Source of the DNA: Cyanobacteria bacterium SIG29
GTDB taxonomy: Bacteria; Cyanobacteriota; Vampirovibrionia; Gastranaerophilales; Gastranaerophilaceae
Direction of reading: 5' to 3'
NCBI GenBank assembly: GCA_015152515.1
Contig: SUTV01000002.1
Location: 124,001 to 188,000 of the forward strand
Length of the DNA stretch: 64,000 nt
Shown: positions 27,378 through 36,488 of the stretch, piece after piece
Layout: each line of letters begins with the position of its first letter
Position numbering within the stretch: position 1 is the stretch's first letter
The notes under the pieces: generated by a model
The model's input: only the letters and a program-made list of their open reading frames with translations
What the model was told of the DNA's origin: nothing
The model's database searches: none
Program-made: the position numbers and the translations under genes

Positions 27378-27697
27378 GTTTCGTAAGTTCACTTACTGAA
27401 ACAGCATCTTAGCTTTGTCTGTTTGAGGCGCAAGCCGAGTTACAAAGCTATTGGTTGAAATTAGCAAAATAGAAACGAATTATCCGGTCGCTAGCCTTTT
27501 GGTACTTTTCTGCAATGAGAAAAGTATCATATAAGAAATTATTTTTTATATGTACTTTCTTTGTCATCAAAGGAAAGTACCAAAGAAACTGCCAAGCGAA
27601 ACTACATTCACTAATAAAATTAATTGATATACCAAATGCTCGCAAACTCGTGCTTAAAAGCACTCGAACAGTGCTCGCTTTGAAGTTGTATATCAAT
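27378..27697. repeat. Hairpin-rich intergenic element with nested inverted repeats
   Basis: The gap between the two DUF1796 genes (27314-27779) holds no convincing gene but at least four inverted repeats. GTTTCGTAAGT/ACTTACTGAAAC spans 27378-27402. TAGCTTTGT/ACAAAGCTA lies at 27410-27418 and 27442-27450. TTTGGTACTTT/AAAGTACCAAA lies at 27498-27508 and 27574-27584, enclosing a further hairpin. ATTGATATAC/GTATATCAAT lies at 27623-27632 and 27688-27697, enclosing smaller palindromes (AGCACT/AGTGCT). Local GC is higher than in the flanks. It looks like a repeated palindromic element or decayed mobile sequence. Confidence 0.6.
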
Positions 27698-27779
27698 ATT
27701 TTATTGTTCATTCCGTTATGCTTGGGCTATTACATAAAGGATTTTGTATAATTCTACATATTGTATAAAAAGAATAAAT

Positions 27780-28388
27780 TTATTTATCAATAATATTCTT
27801 TATGTATTCGCAAATTGTTTTTTCGAATTTTTTTCCATCTTCAGAGTTATAATACTCTTTTTTCCACCAATTATTTTTATATTCTATTGATGGGAAAGGC
27901 AATTTTAAAATGTGTGCTTTATCTGAATTAACTATATTTTGAGTGTCAATAATTATAAGTTTAAATGGTCGATTTTCTCTTAATCTAGCAAGTTCATTAT
28001 ATAAATTTTCAACATCTTCATCTTTTTCTAAAAATTGTACAAAAAATATAATATTAGGATTTTGCATTTCTTTTTGGAAATTTTCAATTCTTTTTTTATA
28101 TTTAGAAATTAGTTCATTTTTATTTTTTGTATCGTGAACAAATTGAATACAATTAGGTAATTTTTCCCAACAATTTAAGGTTTTTGAGTAATTTAAATCT
28201 TCAAAAAATTCATTAAAATTTGTTTTTAAGCATTTTGTTATTTCAATAGTTCCAAATATTGCTAAATCAAATGGATAAGTTAGTTCGCCAAATAGTTTTT
28301 TGGGTTTTAATTTATGGCGAGTTAAAATTGTTCTAGGAATACAATTTTGTCCTAATGAAATAAGTTTATAATTCGTTTTCATTACCAT
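27780..28388 (-). CDS. DUF1796 papain-like cysteine peptidase-family protein
   Basis: 202 residues, full length. It shares with the frameshifted gene at 26530 the pattern LISLGQNCIPRT (Cys16), TYPFDLA (38-44) and IQFVHDTKN (His85, Asp86), consistent with a Cys-His papain-like arrangement proposed for this family. There is no signal peptide. Two ATGs 6 nt apart are possible (28388 or 28382); neither has a Shine-Dalgarno, and TATTAT lies about 9 nt upstream, so the transcript may be leaderless. The two homologues face each other across the hairpin-rich gap. Biochemical role unknown. Confidence 0.75.
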   Translation of the reverse strand: MVMKTNYKLISLGQNCIPRTILTRHKLKPKKLFGELTYPFDLAIFGTIEITKCLKTNFNEFFEDLNYSKTLNCWEKLPNCIQFVHDTKNKNELISKYKKRIENFQKEMQNPNIIFFVQFLEKDEDVENLYNELARLRENRPFKLIIIDTQNIVNSDKAHILKLPFPSIEYKNNWWKKEYYNSEDGKKFEKTICEYIKNIIDK

Positions 28389-28421
28389 GATTTTATGATA
28401 ATATCATATTTGAGGGTTTTT

Positions 28422-29273
28422 ATGAAAACATATATAAAAGATTATTTTTTTCTTACATTAGGTTCATTAATATACGCATTTTCGATTGAAGGTTTTTTAA
28501 TTCCTAGTCAAATAATTGACGGTGGAATTACTGGTACATCAATGATTTTGAGTACTTTAAGTGGTATTCCATTAGGATATTTAATTGTTGGAATTAATTT
28601 ACCTTTTATCATTCTTGCTTTGCAAAAACTTGGTAAAAGATTTGTATTTTCAACGTTGTATTCAATTTTAGTGTTTGCAATTGGTGTAACTGTTTTTAGT
28701 CAAGTTTTTAATGGACATTGCATAATTGATAATTTAGATTTATTTTTAGTTGCAGTGTTTGGTGGATTAATACTTGGAGCTGGTGTTGGTTTAATTATAA
28801 GAAACGGTGCATCTGTTGATGGGACTGAAATATTAGCTGTTTATGCTACTAAAAAAATAGCTTTTTCTGTTGGTGAAATAATAATGTTTATAAACTTATT
28901 TATTTTCACAGTTGCTGGTTTTGTTTATGACTGGCAACATGCCATGTATTCAATAATTACTTATTTTGTTGCTTATAAAACGATGGATGTTGTAATTGAA
29001 GGCTTAAATGAGTCAAAATCTGTGTTTGTAATAACAGATTATTCAGAAGAAATTGGTAAAGATATAATGGAAAAAATGGATGTAAGTGTTACTTACATTG
29101 ATGCAGAAGGTGGTTATTCGGGAGTTAAAAAAAGAATTGTATATTGTGTAATATCTCGTTTACAAGTTCAAAAGTTAAAGGAAATTGCTAAAAATATTGA
29201 CCCAAGAGCATTTATCGCTATTGAAAATGTTTATGAGGTTGATGGCGTAAGAGTAAAGAAAAGAAAAATTTAA
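28422..29273 (+). CDS. YitT family membrane protein
   Basis: 283 residues with five or six membrane helices (about 8-190; for example DGGITGTSMILSTLSGIPLG and GGLILGAGVGLIIRNGASVD) followed by a cytosolic DUF2179 domain (about 200-283; KRIVYCVISRLQVQKL). ATG 28422 is chosen because GAGGG lies 5 nt upstream; a 9-residue extension is possible. YitT proteins are inner-membrane proteins of uncertain transport function. It is divergent from the DUF1796 gene by about 33 nt. Confidence 0.93.
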   Translation: MKTYIKDYFFLTLGSLIYAFSIEGFLIPSQIIDGGITGTSMILSTLSGIPLGYLIVGINLPFIILALQKLGKRFVFSTLYSILVFAIGVTVFSQVFNGHCIIDNLDLFLVAVFGGLILGAGVGLIIRNGASVDGTEILAVYATKKIAFSVGEIIMFINLFIFTVAGFVYDWQHAMYSIITYFVAYKTMDVVIEGLNESKSVFVITDYSEEIGKDIMEKMDVSVTYIDAEGGYSGVKKRIVYCVISRLQVQKLKEIAKNIDPRAFIAIENVYEVDGVRVKKRKI

Positions 29274-29344
29274 ATTTTCTTTGAAAAATAAGTATTTTTG
29301 AGTTAAATTTATAATTATAAAATTAGAATTGATAGGAATATAAT

Positions 29345-31123
29345 ATGTTAACATCAACATCAATGAAAACGCATGGTTGCGGTGAAATAACAAAAAGTGA
29401 AGTTGGCAGCGAAATTACAGTTGCTGGCTGGGTTAGTGCAGTTAGAGACTTAGGCGGAATTATTTTCGTTGAAGTAAGAGATAAATCAGGTTTATTTCAA
29501 CTAGTTTCTGACCCTCAAAAAAATCCAGAAGTTTATGAAACTTTCCAAAAATTAAGAGATGAGTTTGTAATTAAAGCTACTGGTGTAGTTTCTATTAGAC
29601 CAGAAGAAACATATAATCCAAAATTACAAACAGGTGAAATTGAAGTATATCCAACATCAATAGAAATTCTTTCAACTGCTCAAGTTGTTCCATTTCCATT
29701 GAATGCTGATGATGTAAATGAAGATATTAGATTAAAATATCGTTATTTAGATTTAAGACAAGATAAAGTTTTAAATTGTTTAAAATTAAGACATTCAATT
29801 GTTAAAACAATTCGTAATTATTTAGATAATATGAACTTTATGGAAGTTGAAACTCCAATTTTAATTAAAACAACTCCAGAAGGTGCAAGAGATTATTTAG
29901 TACCAAGCCGTGTACATCCAGGTAAATTCTTTGCGCTTCCTCAATCACCACAAATTTTCAAACAATTATTAATGGTTGGTGGTATTGAAAGATATTATCA
30001 AATTGCAAAATGTTTCCGTGATGAAGACTTAAGAGCTGACCGTCAACCTGAATTTACTCAAGTTGATATGGAAATGTCTTTTGTTAAACAAGAAGATATT
30101 ATGGCTATGGTTGAAGGTTTATTAAAAGAAGTATTCAAATTAGTTGATTATGAAACACCAGAAAAACTTCCAGTAATTACTTACAAAGAAGCTATGAATA
30201 AATATGGTTCAGATAGACCTGATTTGAGATTTGGTTTGGAACTATTTGATATTGGCGATATTTTAATGGAATCAAACTTTGAAATTATCAAAGATACTTT
30301 GAAAAAAGGCGGAATTGTTAGAGCTATTAAAATTCCTAATATTGCATCATATTCTAGAAAAGAAATGGATGATTTAACAAAATTAGCTGTTTCATTTGGT
30401 GCTAAAGCTTTAGCTAATATTATGTATCTAGAAGATGGAACTGCTAAATCACCTGTTCTTAAATTCTTAACAGAAGAACAAGCTCAAGCTATTAAAGATA
30501 GAGCTGGTGCTCAAGCTGGTGATGTTGTATTTTTCGTAGCTGATAAACCAAGAGTTACTTATGATGTTATGGGCAGATTTAGATTATACTTCGGTGAAAA
30601 ATTAGGTTTAATTGATCCTAATGCTCATTCATTATTATGGGTAGTTGATTTCCCAATGTTTGAATATTCTGAAGAAGATAATAGATATGTATCTGTTCAC
30701 CATCCATTTACAATGCCAAATTTAGAAGATATTGATAAAATGGAAACAGACCCAGCTAATTGCCGTTCAATTGCTTATGATATTGTTTATAATGGTAATG
30801 AATTAGGCGGTGGTAGTGTAAGAATTCACGATGGCGAAATTCAAAAGAGAGTATTTAAAGCTTTAGGTTTAACTGAAGAAGAAACTCAAGAAAAATTTGG
30901 ATTTATGATTAATGCCTTCAAATATGGTACTCCACCACATGCTGGTTTAGCATTAGGTTTGGATAGAGTTGTTGCTTTATTAGCAAAAACAAATTCAATT
31001 AGAGATGTTATTGCGTTCCCTAAAAACTCTGCTGCTAAATGCTTAATGACAGAAGCTCCAGCTATGGCGTCAGAAGATCAATTAAGAGAATTGCATTTAA
31101 GATTGACTACAAAAGTTAATTAG
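29345..31123 (+). CDS. aspS: Aspartate--tRNA ligase
   Basis: A class II aminoacyl-tRNA synthetase, 592 residues: an OB-fold anticodon domain (about 1-110), motif 2 CFRDEDLRADRQPEFTQVDM, the bacterial GAD insertion (about 290-410) and motif 3 GLALGLDRVVALL. The GAD domain marks the bacterial type. Whether it is discriminating or also charges tRNA-Asn cannot be told from the sequence. The TATAAT directly before the ATG is too close to act as its -10 box. Confidence 0.98.
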   Translation: MLTSTSMKTHGCGEITKSEVGSEITVAGWVSAVRDLGGIIFVEVRDKSGLFQLVSDPQKNPEVYETFQKLRDEFVIKATGVVSIRPEETYNPKLQTGEIEVYPTSIEILSTAQVVPFPLNADDVNEDIRLKYRYLDLRQDKVLNCLKLRHSIVKTIRNYLDNMNFMEVETPILIKTTPEGARDYLVPSRVHPGKFFALPQSPQIFKQLLMVGGIERYYQIAKCFRDEDLRADRQPEFTQVDMEMSFVKQEDIMAMVEGLLKEVFKLVDYETPEKLPVITYKEAMNKYGSDRPDLRFGLELFDIGDILMESNFEIIKDTLKKGGIVRAIKIPNIASYSRKEMDDLTKLAVSFGAKALANIMYLEDGTAKSPVLKFLTEEQAQAIKDRAGAQAGDVVFFVADKPRVTYDVMGRFRLYFGEKLGLIDPNAHSLLWVVDFPMFEYSEEDNRYVSVHHPFTMPNLEDIDKMETDPANCRSIAYDIVYNGNELGGGSVRIHDGEIQKRVFKALGLTEEETQEKFGFMINAFKYGTPPHAGLALGLDRVVALLAKTNSIRDVIAFPKNSAAKCLMTEAPAMASEDQLRELHLRLTTKVN

Positions 31124-31136
31124 TTAGTTGTATAAT

Positions 31137-31180
31137 AAAGGCTAGCACCATGTTTGGCATGGCGTTAGCCTTTAAATTTT
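31137..31180 (+). terminator. Hairpin between aspS and dnaA (probable aspS terminator)
   Basis: AAAGGCTAGCACCATG (31137-31152) and CATGGCGTTAGCCTTT (31158-31173) form an 8+5 bp stem with a 3-nt internal loop, followed by TAAATTTT. A TATAAT at 31131-31136 just before it might serve dnaA, in which case the hairpin would lie in the dnaA leader. Confidence 0.65.
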
Positions 31181-31194
31181 AGGTTACGGGGAAG

Positions 31195-32607
31195 ATGGAA
31201 GACGAATTAATTAAGCAAATATGGGACGAAGTCCTTGCTATATTAAAAGATACTATTTTGGCAACAACTTACGAAACGTGGATATTGCCATTAGTTCCTC
31301 ATTCTTTAGATGATAATTGTTTTTGTGCATTAACTGGTCAAAACTTGGCTGTTCAAATCTTACAAAAAAATCAAAAAGATATTTCTTCTGCCCTGACAAA
31401 AGTTTGTAAAAGAGAAATATATTTCAAAGTTATTTATGACGAAAATATACATAAGCAAATTTTAAAATCTCAACAAGAAAATAAGAAAAAAGAAGAAAAA
31501 GAATTTATAAAAAATTTAGAAAATAAAATTGCTTCTTCTAAATATGATGGTTTAAAACAAATGCAATCTGATTGCAAATTAAACTTAAAATATAAGTTCG
31601 ATAATTTTGTTGTTGGGGCAAATAATAAGTTTGCTCATGCTGTTGCAATGGCTGTGGCTAAAGCTCCAGGTAAACAATATAATCCTTTGTTTATTTATGG
31701 TGGTTCTGGTTTAGGAAAAACTCACCTTTTACAAGCTATTGGACATGAAATAATGTTTGGCAAATCAAACTTAAAGGTTAAATATATCAAAGCAGAAGAA
31801 TTTGTTAATGATTTGATTAGTTCTTTAGCTAAAGGTATGGATAAAACTATAAATACTAATAAAAAAATGAATGATTTTAGAAATAAATATCGTAATGTTG
31901 ATGTTTTATTGATAGATGATGTTCAGTTTATTATTGGTAAAGAGCGTACTGAACAAGAAATGTTTAATACATTTGAAAGCTTACATAGTGAAGGAAAACA
32001 AATTGTATTTACATCTGACCGTTCACCAGATAAATTTGAAAATACTCCTGATAGACTTAAAACAAGATTTCAAATGGGCTTGTTAGCAGATATTCAAGTT
32101 CCTGATTTAGAAACAAGAATGGCTATTTTAACTAAGTTAGCTAATGATAATGAAGTTAAAATGGGTGTTGATGTAATTGAATTTTTAGCTTGTGTTTATA
32201 ATAAAAATGTAAGAGAGTTAGAAGGTGCTTTTAATAGAGTTAGTGCTTATACTTCAATCCATGAAGTACCGATAACTATTGATATAGTTAAAGAAATTAT
32301 AGGTTATAGTGAACAACGTAAAACATTAACTATTGATGGAATTATTGATATAGTAGCTGGTTTTTATAATGTATCAGTTGATGATATTAAAAGTACAAAT
32401 CGTGCTGCAAAAACTGCTTATGCTAGACAAGTTGCTATTTATTTAGCTAAAGAATTAACTGGTGAAAGTTATCCTTATATTGGCGATTGTTTTAATAGAA
32501 AACATACAACAATTATGTATTCTCATCAAAAAGTAATGTCAGACCTTTCTGTAGATAGACATTTAGCTTTAGATATTAAAGAATTAACTGAAAAAATAAA
32601 TGCTTAA
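31195..32607 (+). CDS. dnaA: Chromosomal replication initiator protein DnaA
   Basis: 470 residues: domain I (1-85), a Lys/Glu-rich linker (about 95-120), the AAA+ domain with Walker A GGSGLGKTHLLQ and Walker B VLLIDDVQFI, and the DNA-binding domain with NRKHTTIMYSHQKV. DnaA melts oriC. dnaN is not next to it, and I find no cluster of TTATCCACA-type boxes nearby, so the origin is probably elsewhere, as often in Cyanobacteria and relatives. The 3' end overlaps comF by 4 nt on the opposite strand. Ribosome-binding site GGGGAAG. Confidence 0.99.
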   Translation: MEDELIKQIWDEVLAILKDTILATTYETWILPLVPHSLDDNCFCALTGQNLAVQILQKNQKDISSALTKVCKREIYFKVIYDENIHKQILKSQQENKKKEEKEFIKNLENKIASSKYDGLKQMQSDCKLNLKYKFDNFVVGANNKFAHAVAMAVAKAPGKQYNPLFIYGGSGLGKTHLLQAIGHEIMFGKSNLKVKYIKAEEFVNDLISSLAKGMDKTINTNKKMNDFRNKYRNVDVLLIDDVQFIIGKERTEQEMFNTFESLHSEGKQIVFTSDRSPDKFENTPDRLKTRFQMGLLADIQVPDLETRMAILTKLANDNEVKMGVDVIEFLACVYNKNVRELEGAFNRVSAYTSIHEVPITIDIVKEIIGYSEQRKTLTIDGIIDIVAGFYNVSVDDIKSTNRAAKTAYARQVAIYLAKELTGESYPYIGDCFNRKHTTIMYSHQKVMSDLSVDRHLALDIKELTEKINA

Positions 32608-33260
32608 TTCCAAATATCAGGAGTTGCTAAAGTTAGGGCTTTAATATTTTTATAGCCTTGTTTTTTTAATAGCTTTATTATTTCTTCTAAAGTAATTCCT
32701 GTTGAAGTAATATCATCAATAATAAGTAAATTAGCTTCTTTATTTGGCTTGTTGTCGGCATTGATGTCAAAAGCATTTTTTATATTTTTAATTCTTTCTG
32801 ATTTTTTAAGTTTAAATTGTTTTTGAGTGTCTTTTGTTCTTACTAAAAAATTTTGATTTGTAGAAAATCCAGTTAAAAGAGCAAATTCATCAGCTACAAT
32901 ATTCATATGGTTATAATGGCGTTCTTTTAGTCTATGAGAATGGATTGGAACTGGTAAAATTATGTATTTGTTTGATATTTCAAGCTCTTGCCAAAATCTA
33001 TACATAATTTGGGCTTGGAGTTTAGCTAATTTTTTTTGTTTTTTATATTTTAAGTCTTTAATTAAGGTTTTAATTATGTCGTCATATATGGTGCACGCGT
33101 ATATTTCGCAATTGTTTATCTCTTTTAAAACACCGCGTGGCATAAATTTTATTTTAGAGTAACACTTACTACACAATAAAGTATCTTCTTTCGATGATTT
33201 ACAGAAGTAGCAGGGTTGGATATATATTAAGTTTAGTAGTTTTTCTAAAAACTTTATCAT
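32604..33260 (-). CDS. comF: ComF family phosphoribosyltransferase-like protein
   Basis: 218 residues: an N-terminal zinc ribbon (CYFCKSSKEDTLLCSKC near 17-33) and a PRTase domain with the PRPP loop LLIIDDITSTGITLEE (about 175-190). ComF proteins are linked to DNA uptake (and to primosome factors in some species). No other com gene is in the window, though pilin-like genes are. TATAAT (complement of 33270-33275) lies 9 nt before the ATG with no Shine-Dalgarno: possibly leaderless. Confidence 0.92.
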   Translation of the reverse strand: MIKFLEKLLNLIYIQPCYFCKSSKEDTLLCSKCYSKIKFMPRGVLKEINNCEIYACTIYDDIIKTLIKDLKYKKQKKLAKLQAQIMYRFWQELEISNKYIILPVPIHSHRLKERHYNHMNIVADEFALLTGFSTNQNFLVRTKDTQKQFKLKKSERIKNIKNAFDINADNKPNKEANLLIIDDITSTGITLEEIIKLLKKQGYKNIKALTLATPDIWN

Positions 33261-33297
33261 ATAATAGTTATTATATTAGATAAAAGAGAAGATTGAA

Positions 33298-34680
33298 ATG
33301 GGTTTTTTACATATGTTTTCAAGTGCAATAATTATGATATTGCTGATTAGTTTATTGATTTTAATTCACGAGCTTGGACATTTTCTTGCTGCAAAAGCTG
33401 TAGGAATAAGGGTAGATAAATTCGGGTTTGGCCTTCCTGTTGGTCCAACTTTATTCTCTAAAAAATTTGGTGAAACAGAAATTTTAATTCACGCATTTTT
33501 ACTTGGTGGGTATGTTTCTTTTCCAGATGATGAGCAAGAATGTGATTTGCCTGCTGATTCTCCTAGAAGATATTCTAATAAAACTGTTGGACAAAGAGCT
33601 ATAGTTATTTCTGCTGGTGTAATTTGTAATGTGATTTTGGCTTATGTTTTAATCTTTTTGACAGGTTTAATTTGGAAACATTTACCAGAAAATAAATATA
33701 CTGTTGCTTTTGAAAAATTTGCACCTAGTGCTGTTGAATCAATCAAAGCTTCTGGAATTCAGCAAGGTGATATTATTTATTCTATTAATGGAATGAAAAT
33801 TGATTATCCTATTGCCATTACAAAGTTTTTTACAATGTCTAAAGAATTTGATGGTTTTGTTGATGAAAAAACAGTTCAAAATAAATTAGAAGAATTAAAG
33901 AAATTAAATCCAAAATATAGTGATGTAATTCCTGCTGGTACAAAAGTTAAACTTCCTAATTTTGATGATGAAGAAGCTATTATTTTAACTTTTGATAATG
34001 TTATTGGCATAGAAAAATATGTTTCAAAAGATGTTGCTCTTACAGATTCGCAACGTGAATTAAGAGATAAAATTAATTATCAAAGAAATTATATTCTTGA
34101 AAAAGATACTAAAATGTTAGATATAGCTAATGCTATTTCTGATACTAAGAAACCTGTATCTATTGTTGTTTTAAGAAATGGTGAAGAGATTAAGTTAAAT
34201 ACTGTTTATTCTGATAAAGAGGGTAAAATTGGTATTGTTCAGGTTTTCAGTGAAAAATATGTTAAAACAGATAATTTTAAAGCCTTAGTGAAAGAAACTT
34301 GTCATTATGTAAATTATAATATTGGTTTTATGGTTTATACTTTAGGTAAATTATTTACAGGTAAAGTACCAATGAGCGAAATGAATGGTATTATTGCTGT
34401 TGCAAAAATTGGTACTGAATTAATTGCTTATAAAGGTTTATTTCAAGGTATTTTATTAACAGCTATGATTTCTTTAAACCTTGCGTTAATTAATATTTTA
34501 CCTATCCCAGCTTTAGATGGTGGTCATTTATTTTTCTTGATTATTGAAAAAATTACAGGAAAACCAGTTAGTAAAAAATTTGTTGAAGTTGTAAGTAATT
34601 TCTTCTTCTATTTATTAATTGTATTAATGGTTGTAATACTTTATAACGATATTCATGCTTGGATAATTGGAAAAATATAA
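33298..34680 (+). CDS. rseP: Site-2 protease RseP (inner-membrane zinc metalloprotease)
   Basis: 460 residues. The first membrane helix carries the active site HELGH (His24, Glu25, His28), a PDZ-like region follows (about 130-190 and 270-320), and the third zinc ligand lies in LDGGH (406-410) near the C-terminus. RseP cuts anti-sigma factors and signal-peptide remnants within the membrane. The long central region (about 165-290) is larger than usual. It stands before gmk, separated by 72 nt with its own TATAAT. Confidence 0.94.
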   Translation: MGFLHMFSSAIIMILLISLLILIHELGHFLAAKAVGIRVDKFGFGLPVGPTLFSKKFGETEILIHAFLLGGYVSFPDDEQECDLPADSPRRYSNKTVGQRAIVISAGVICNVILAYVLIFLTGLIWKHLPENKYTVAFEKFAPSAVESIKASGIQQGDIIYSINGMKIDYPIAITKFFTMSKEFDGFVDEKTVQNKLEELKKLNPKYSDVIPAGTKVKLPNFDDEEAIILTFDNVIGIEKYVSKDVALTDSQRELRDKINYQRNYILEKDTKMLDIANAISDTKKPVSIVVLRNGEEIKLNTVYSDKEGKIGIVQVFSEKYVKTDNFKALVKETCHYVNYNIGFMVYTLGKLFTGKVPMSEMNGIIAVAKIGTELIAYKGLFQGILLTAMISLNLALINILPIPALDGGHLFFLIIEKITGKPVSKKFVEVVSNFFFYLLIVLMVVILYNDIHAWIIGKI

Positions 34681-34752
34681 GAATATAAAAGTACAAAAAT
34701 ACTGGAATATTAAAATTAATTCGGTTATAATCTAACAAAATAAAGGAAGATT

Positions 34753-35313
34753 ATGAAGGGTAATTTATATATAATTGCAGGATGCTCAGGTGTAGGTAAA
34801 GGTACTTTACTAAAGGTTTTTCTTGAGAAAAATCCTCAAATAAAACTATCTGTTTCTTGTACAACAAGAAAACCTCGTGAATGTGAAATAGATGGTAAAA
34901 ACTACTTTTTTATTTCTATTGAAAAATTTAAGCAATCTATTGAAAATAATGAATTTTTAGAATGGGCTGAGTTCAGTGGTAATTATTATGGCACATTAAA
35001 AAGTTATGTTGAAACAAAATTAAATTTGGGTATTGATGTAATTCTTGAAATTGAAGTTCAAGGTGCAAAACAAGTTAAAGAAAAAATGCCTGAAGCTATT
35101 AGTATTTTTATTATGCCACCATCATTACAAGCTTTAGAAGCAAGATTAAGAGGTCGTAAAACTGAATCTGAAGAAGCTATTCAAAAACGGCTTGGTGAAG
35201 CAGCAAGAGAAATTGAAGCTGGTAAAACTTTTGATTATAGAATAGTTAATGATGATTTGGTTGTAGCTTTAGAAAAATTGCAAAAAATTTATGATGAGGC
35301 TCAAAAATGCTAA
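34753..35313 (+). CDS. gmk: Guanylate kinase
   Basis: 186 residues, converting GMP + ATP to GDP + ADP. The P-loop reads GCSGVGKGT (usual GPSGVGKGT, so Pro to Cys at one position), followed by SCTTRKPRECEIDGKNYFF, the GMP-binding segment, and the lid residues RLRGRKTESEEAI. It overlaps coaBC by 7 nt. TATAAT at 34726 and AAGGAAG precede the ATG. Confidence 0.98.
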   Translation: MKGNLYIIAGCSGVGKGTLLKVFLEKNPQIKLSVSCTTRKPRECEIDGKNYFFISIEKFKQSIENNEFLEWAEFSGNYYGTLKSYVETKLNLGIDVILEIEVQGAKQVKEKMPEAISIFIMPPSLQALEARLRGRKTESEEAIQKRLGEAAREIEAGKTFDYRIVNDDLVVALEKLQKIYDEAQKC

Positions 35314-36488
35314 CAGGAAAAACAGTTTTAGTTGGAATAACAGGTGCAATAGCTGCATATAAAATATGTGAGTTGATTCGTTTATTTAAAAAAAATAATG
35401 CGAATGTAAAAGTTGTTGTGACACCTAATGCTCTTAATTTTGTGACTAAAACAACGCTTGAATCCTTAAGTCAAAATCCAATTTGTGTTGAACAATTTGA
35501 TATTAAAGAATATAAGCCTGAACATATTGCGTTAGTTGATGAAGCTGATATATTTTTAATTGCTCCAATTAGTGCAAATACAATTTCTAAAATTACACAT
35601 GGAATTTGTGATAATCTTTTAACTTCAACTTTCTGTGCATTTAAAAAACAAGTTGTAATTGCGCCATGTATGAATACAAATATGTGGGAAAATTCTGCGA
35701 TTGAAAAGAATTTAGAAATTTTAAAGACAAGAGGCGTTAAAGTTGTAGAGCCAGAAGTTGGATTTTTGGCTTGTGGTACTAATGGAAAAGGCAGATTAGC
35801 AGAAATTAATTTGATTTATGAAGCAGTTAAAAATGAGCTTGTTCCACCTCAAATTTTAAAGGGCAAAAAAGTTCTTATTACAGCAGGTGGTACAAAAGAA
35901 AATATTGACGCTGTTAGATATATAGGCAATTATTCTTCTGGGAAAATGGGTATTGCTTTAGCTGATAATGCTTATAAGCTAGGCGCAGAAGTTGTTTTAA
36001 TTTCTACTGTTGAAGTTGATAAAAAATATAAGGTAGTTAATGTTCAAACTGCTAACGAAATGTTTGATGTCGTTAAATCAGAATTTAGTGATTGTTATTC
36101 ATTAATTATGGCAGCGGCAGTTAGTGATTATCGTGTTAAAAATAAATCAGAGCAAAAAATTAAAAAAGATGGAAATTCATTGACGATTGAATTGGTTGAA
36201 AATCCTGATATTTTAAAAGAGATGTCAGCAATTAAAAAGGAAAATCAAATTGTAGTTGGTTTTTGCGCTGAAAGTGAAAATTTATTAGAATATGCAAAAG
36301 CAAAAATTGCAAAAAAGGGTTGTGACTATATTTGTGCAAATGATATTTCTAAAAAAGATATTGGTTTCTCGTCAAATGATAATGAATTGTATATAATAAA
36401 TAATAAGTATGAGATTTATCATATTGAAAAAATGGATAAAAATGCTGTAGCACTTAAAATTTTGGAAAATATTTATGGAACAAATTAG
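35307..36488 (+). CDS. coaBC: Bifunctional phosphopantothenoylcysteine decarboxylase/synthase CoaBC
   Basis: 393 residues. The N-terminal flavoprotein CoaC half (about 1-180) has GITGAIAAYKICELIR and PCMNTNMWEN (FMN and Cys region). The C-terminal CoaB half (about 185-393) has ITAGGTKENIDAVRYIGNYS and AAAVSDYRVK. Together they make 4'-phosphopantetheine from 4'-phosphopantothenate. It overlaps gmk by 7 nt and the Nif3-like gene by 14 nt. Confidence 0.97.
   Translation: MLTGKTVLVGITGAIAAYKICELIRLFKKNNANVKVVVTPNALNFVTKTTLESLSQNPICVEQFDIKEYKPEHIALVDEADIFLIAPISANTISKITHGICDNLLTSTFCAFKKQVVIAPCMNTNMWENSAIEKNLEILKTRGVKVVEPEVGFLACGTNGKGRLAEINLIYEAVKNELVPPQILKGKKVLITAGGTKENIDAVRYIGNYSSGKMGIALADNAYKLGAEVVLISTVEVDKKYKVVNVQTANEMFDVVKSEFSDCYSLIMAAAVSDYRVKNKSEQKIKKDGNSLTIELVENPDILKEMSAIKKENQIVVGFCAESENLLEYAKAKIAKKGCDYICANDISKKDIGFSSNDNELYIINNKYEIYHIEKMDKNAVALKILENIYGTN

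Noticed and set aside
27448-27751. Two overlapping short open frames in the hairpin-rich gap
   Set aside because: Opposite strands over inverted repeats, no ribosome-binding sites, no recognisable product.
31124-32620. Search for oriC next to dnaA
   Set aside because: The aspS-dnaA and dnaA-comF gaps are too short and hold no cluster of DnaA boxes; no dnaN neighbour.
34726-34731. TATAAT before gmk, considered as a leaderless start
   Set aside because: The ATG is 21 nt further on and has an AAGGAAG site, so it is an ordinary promoter with a short leader.
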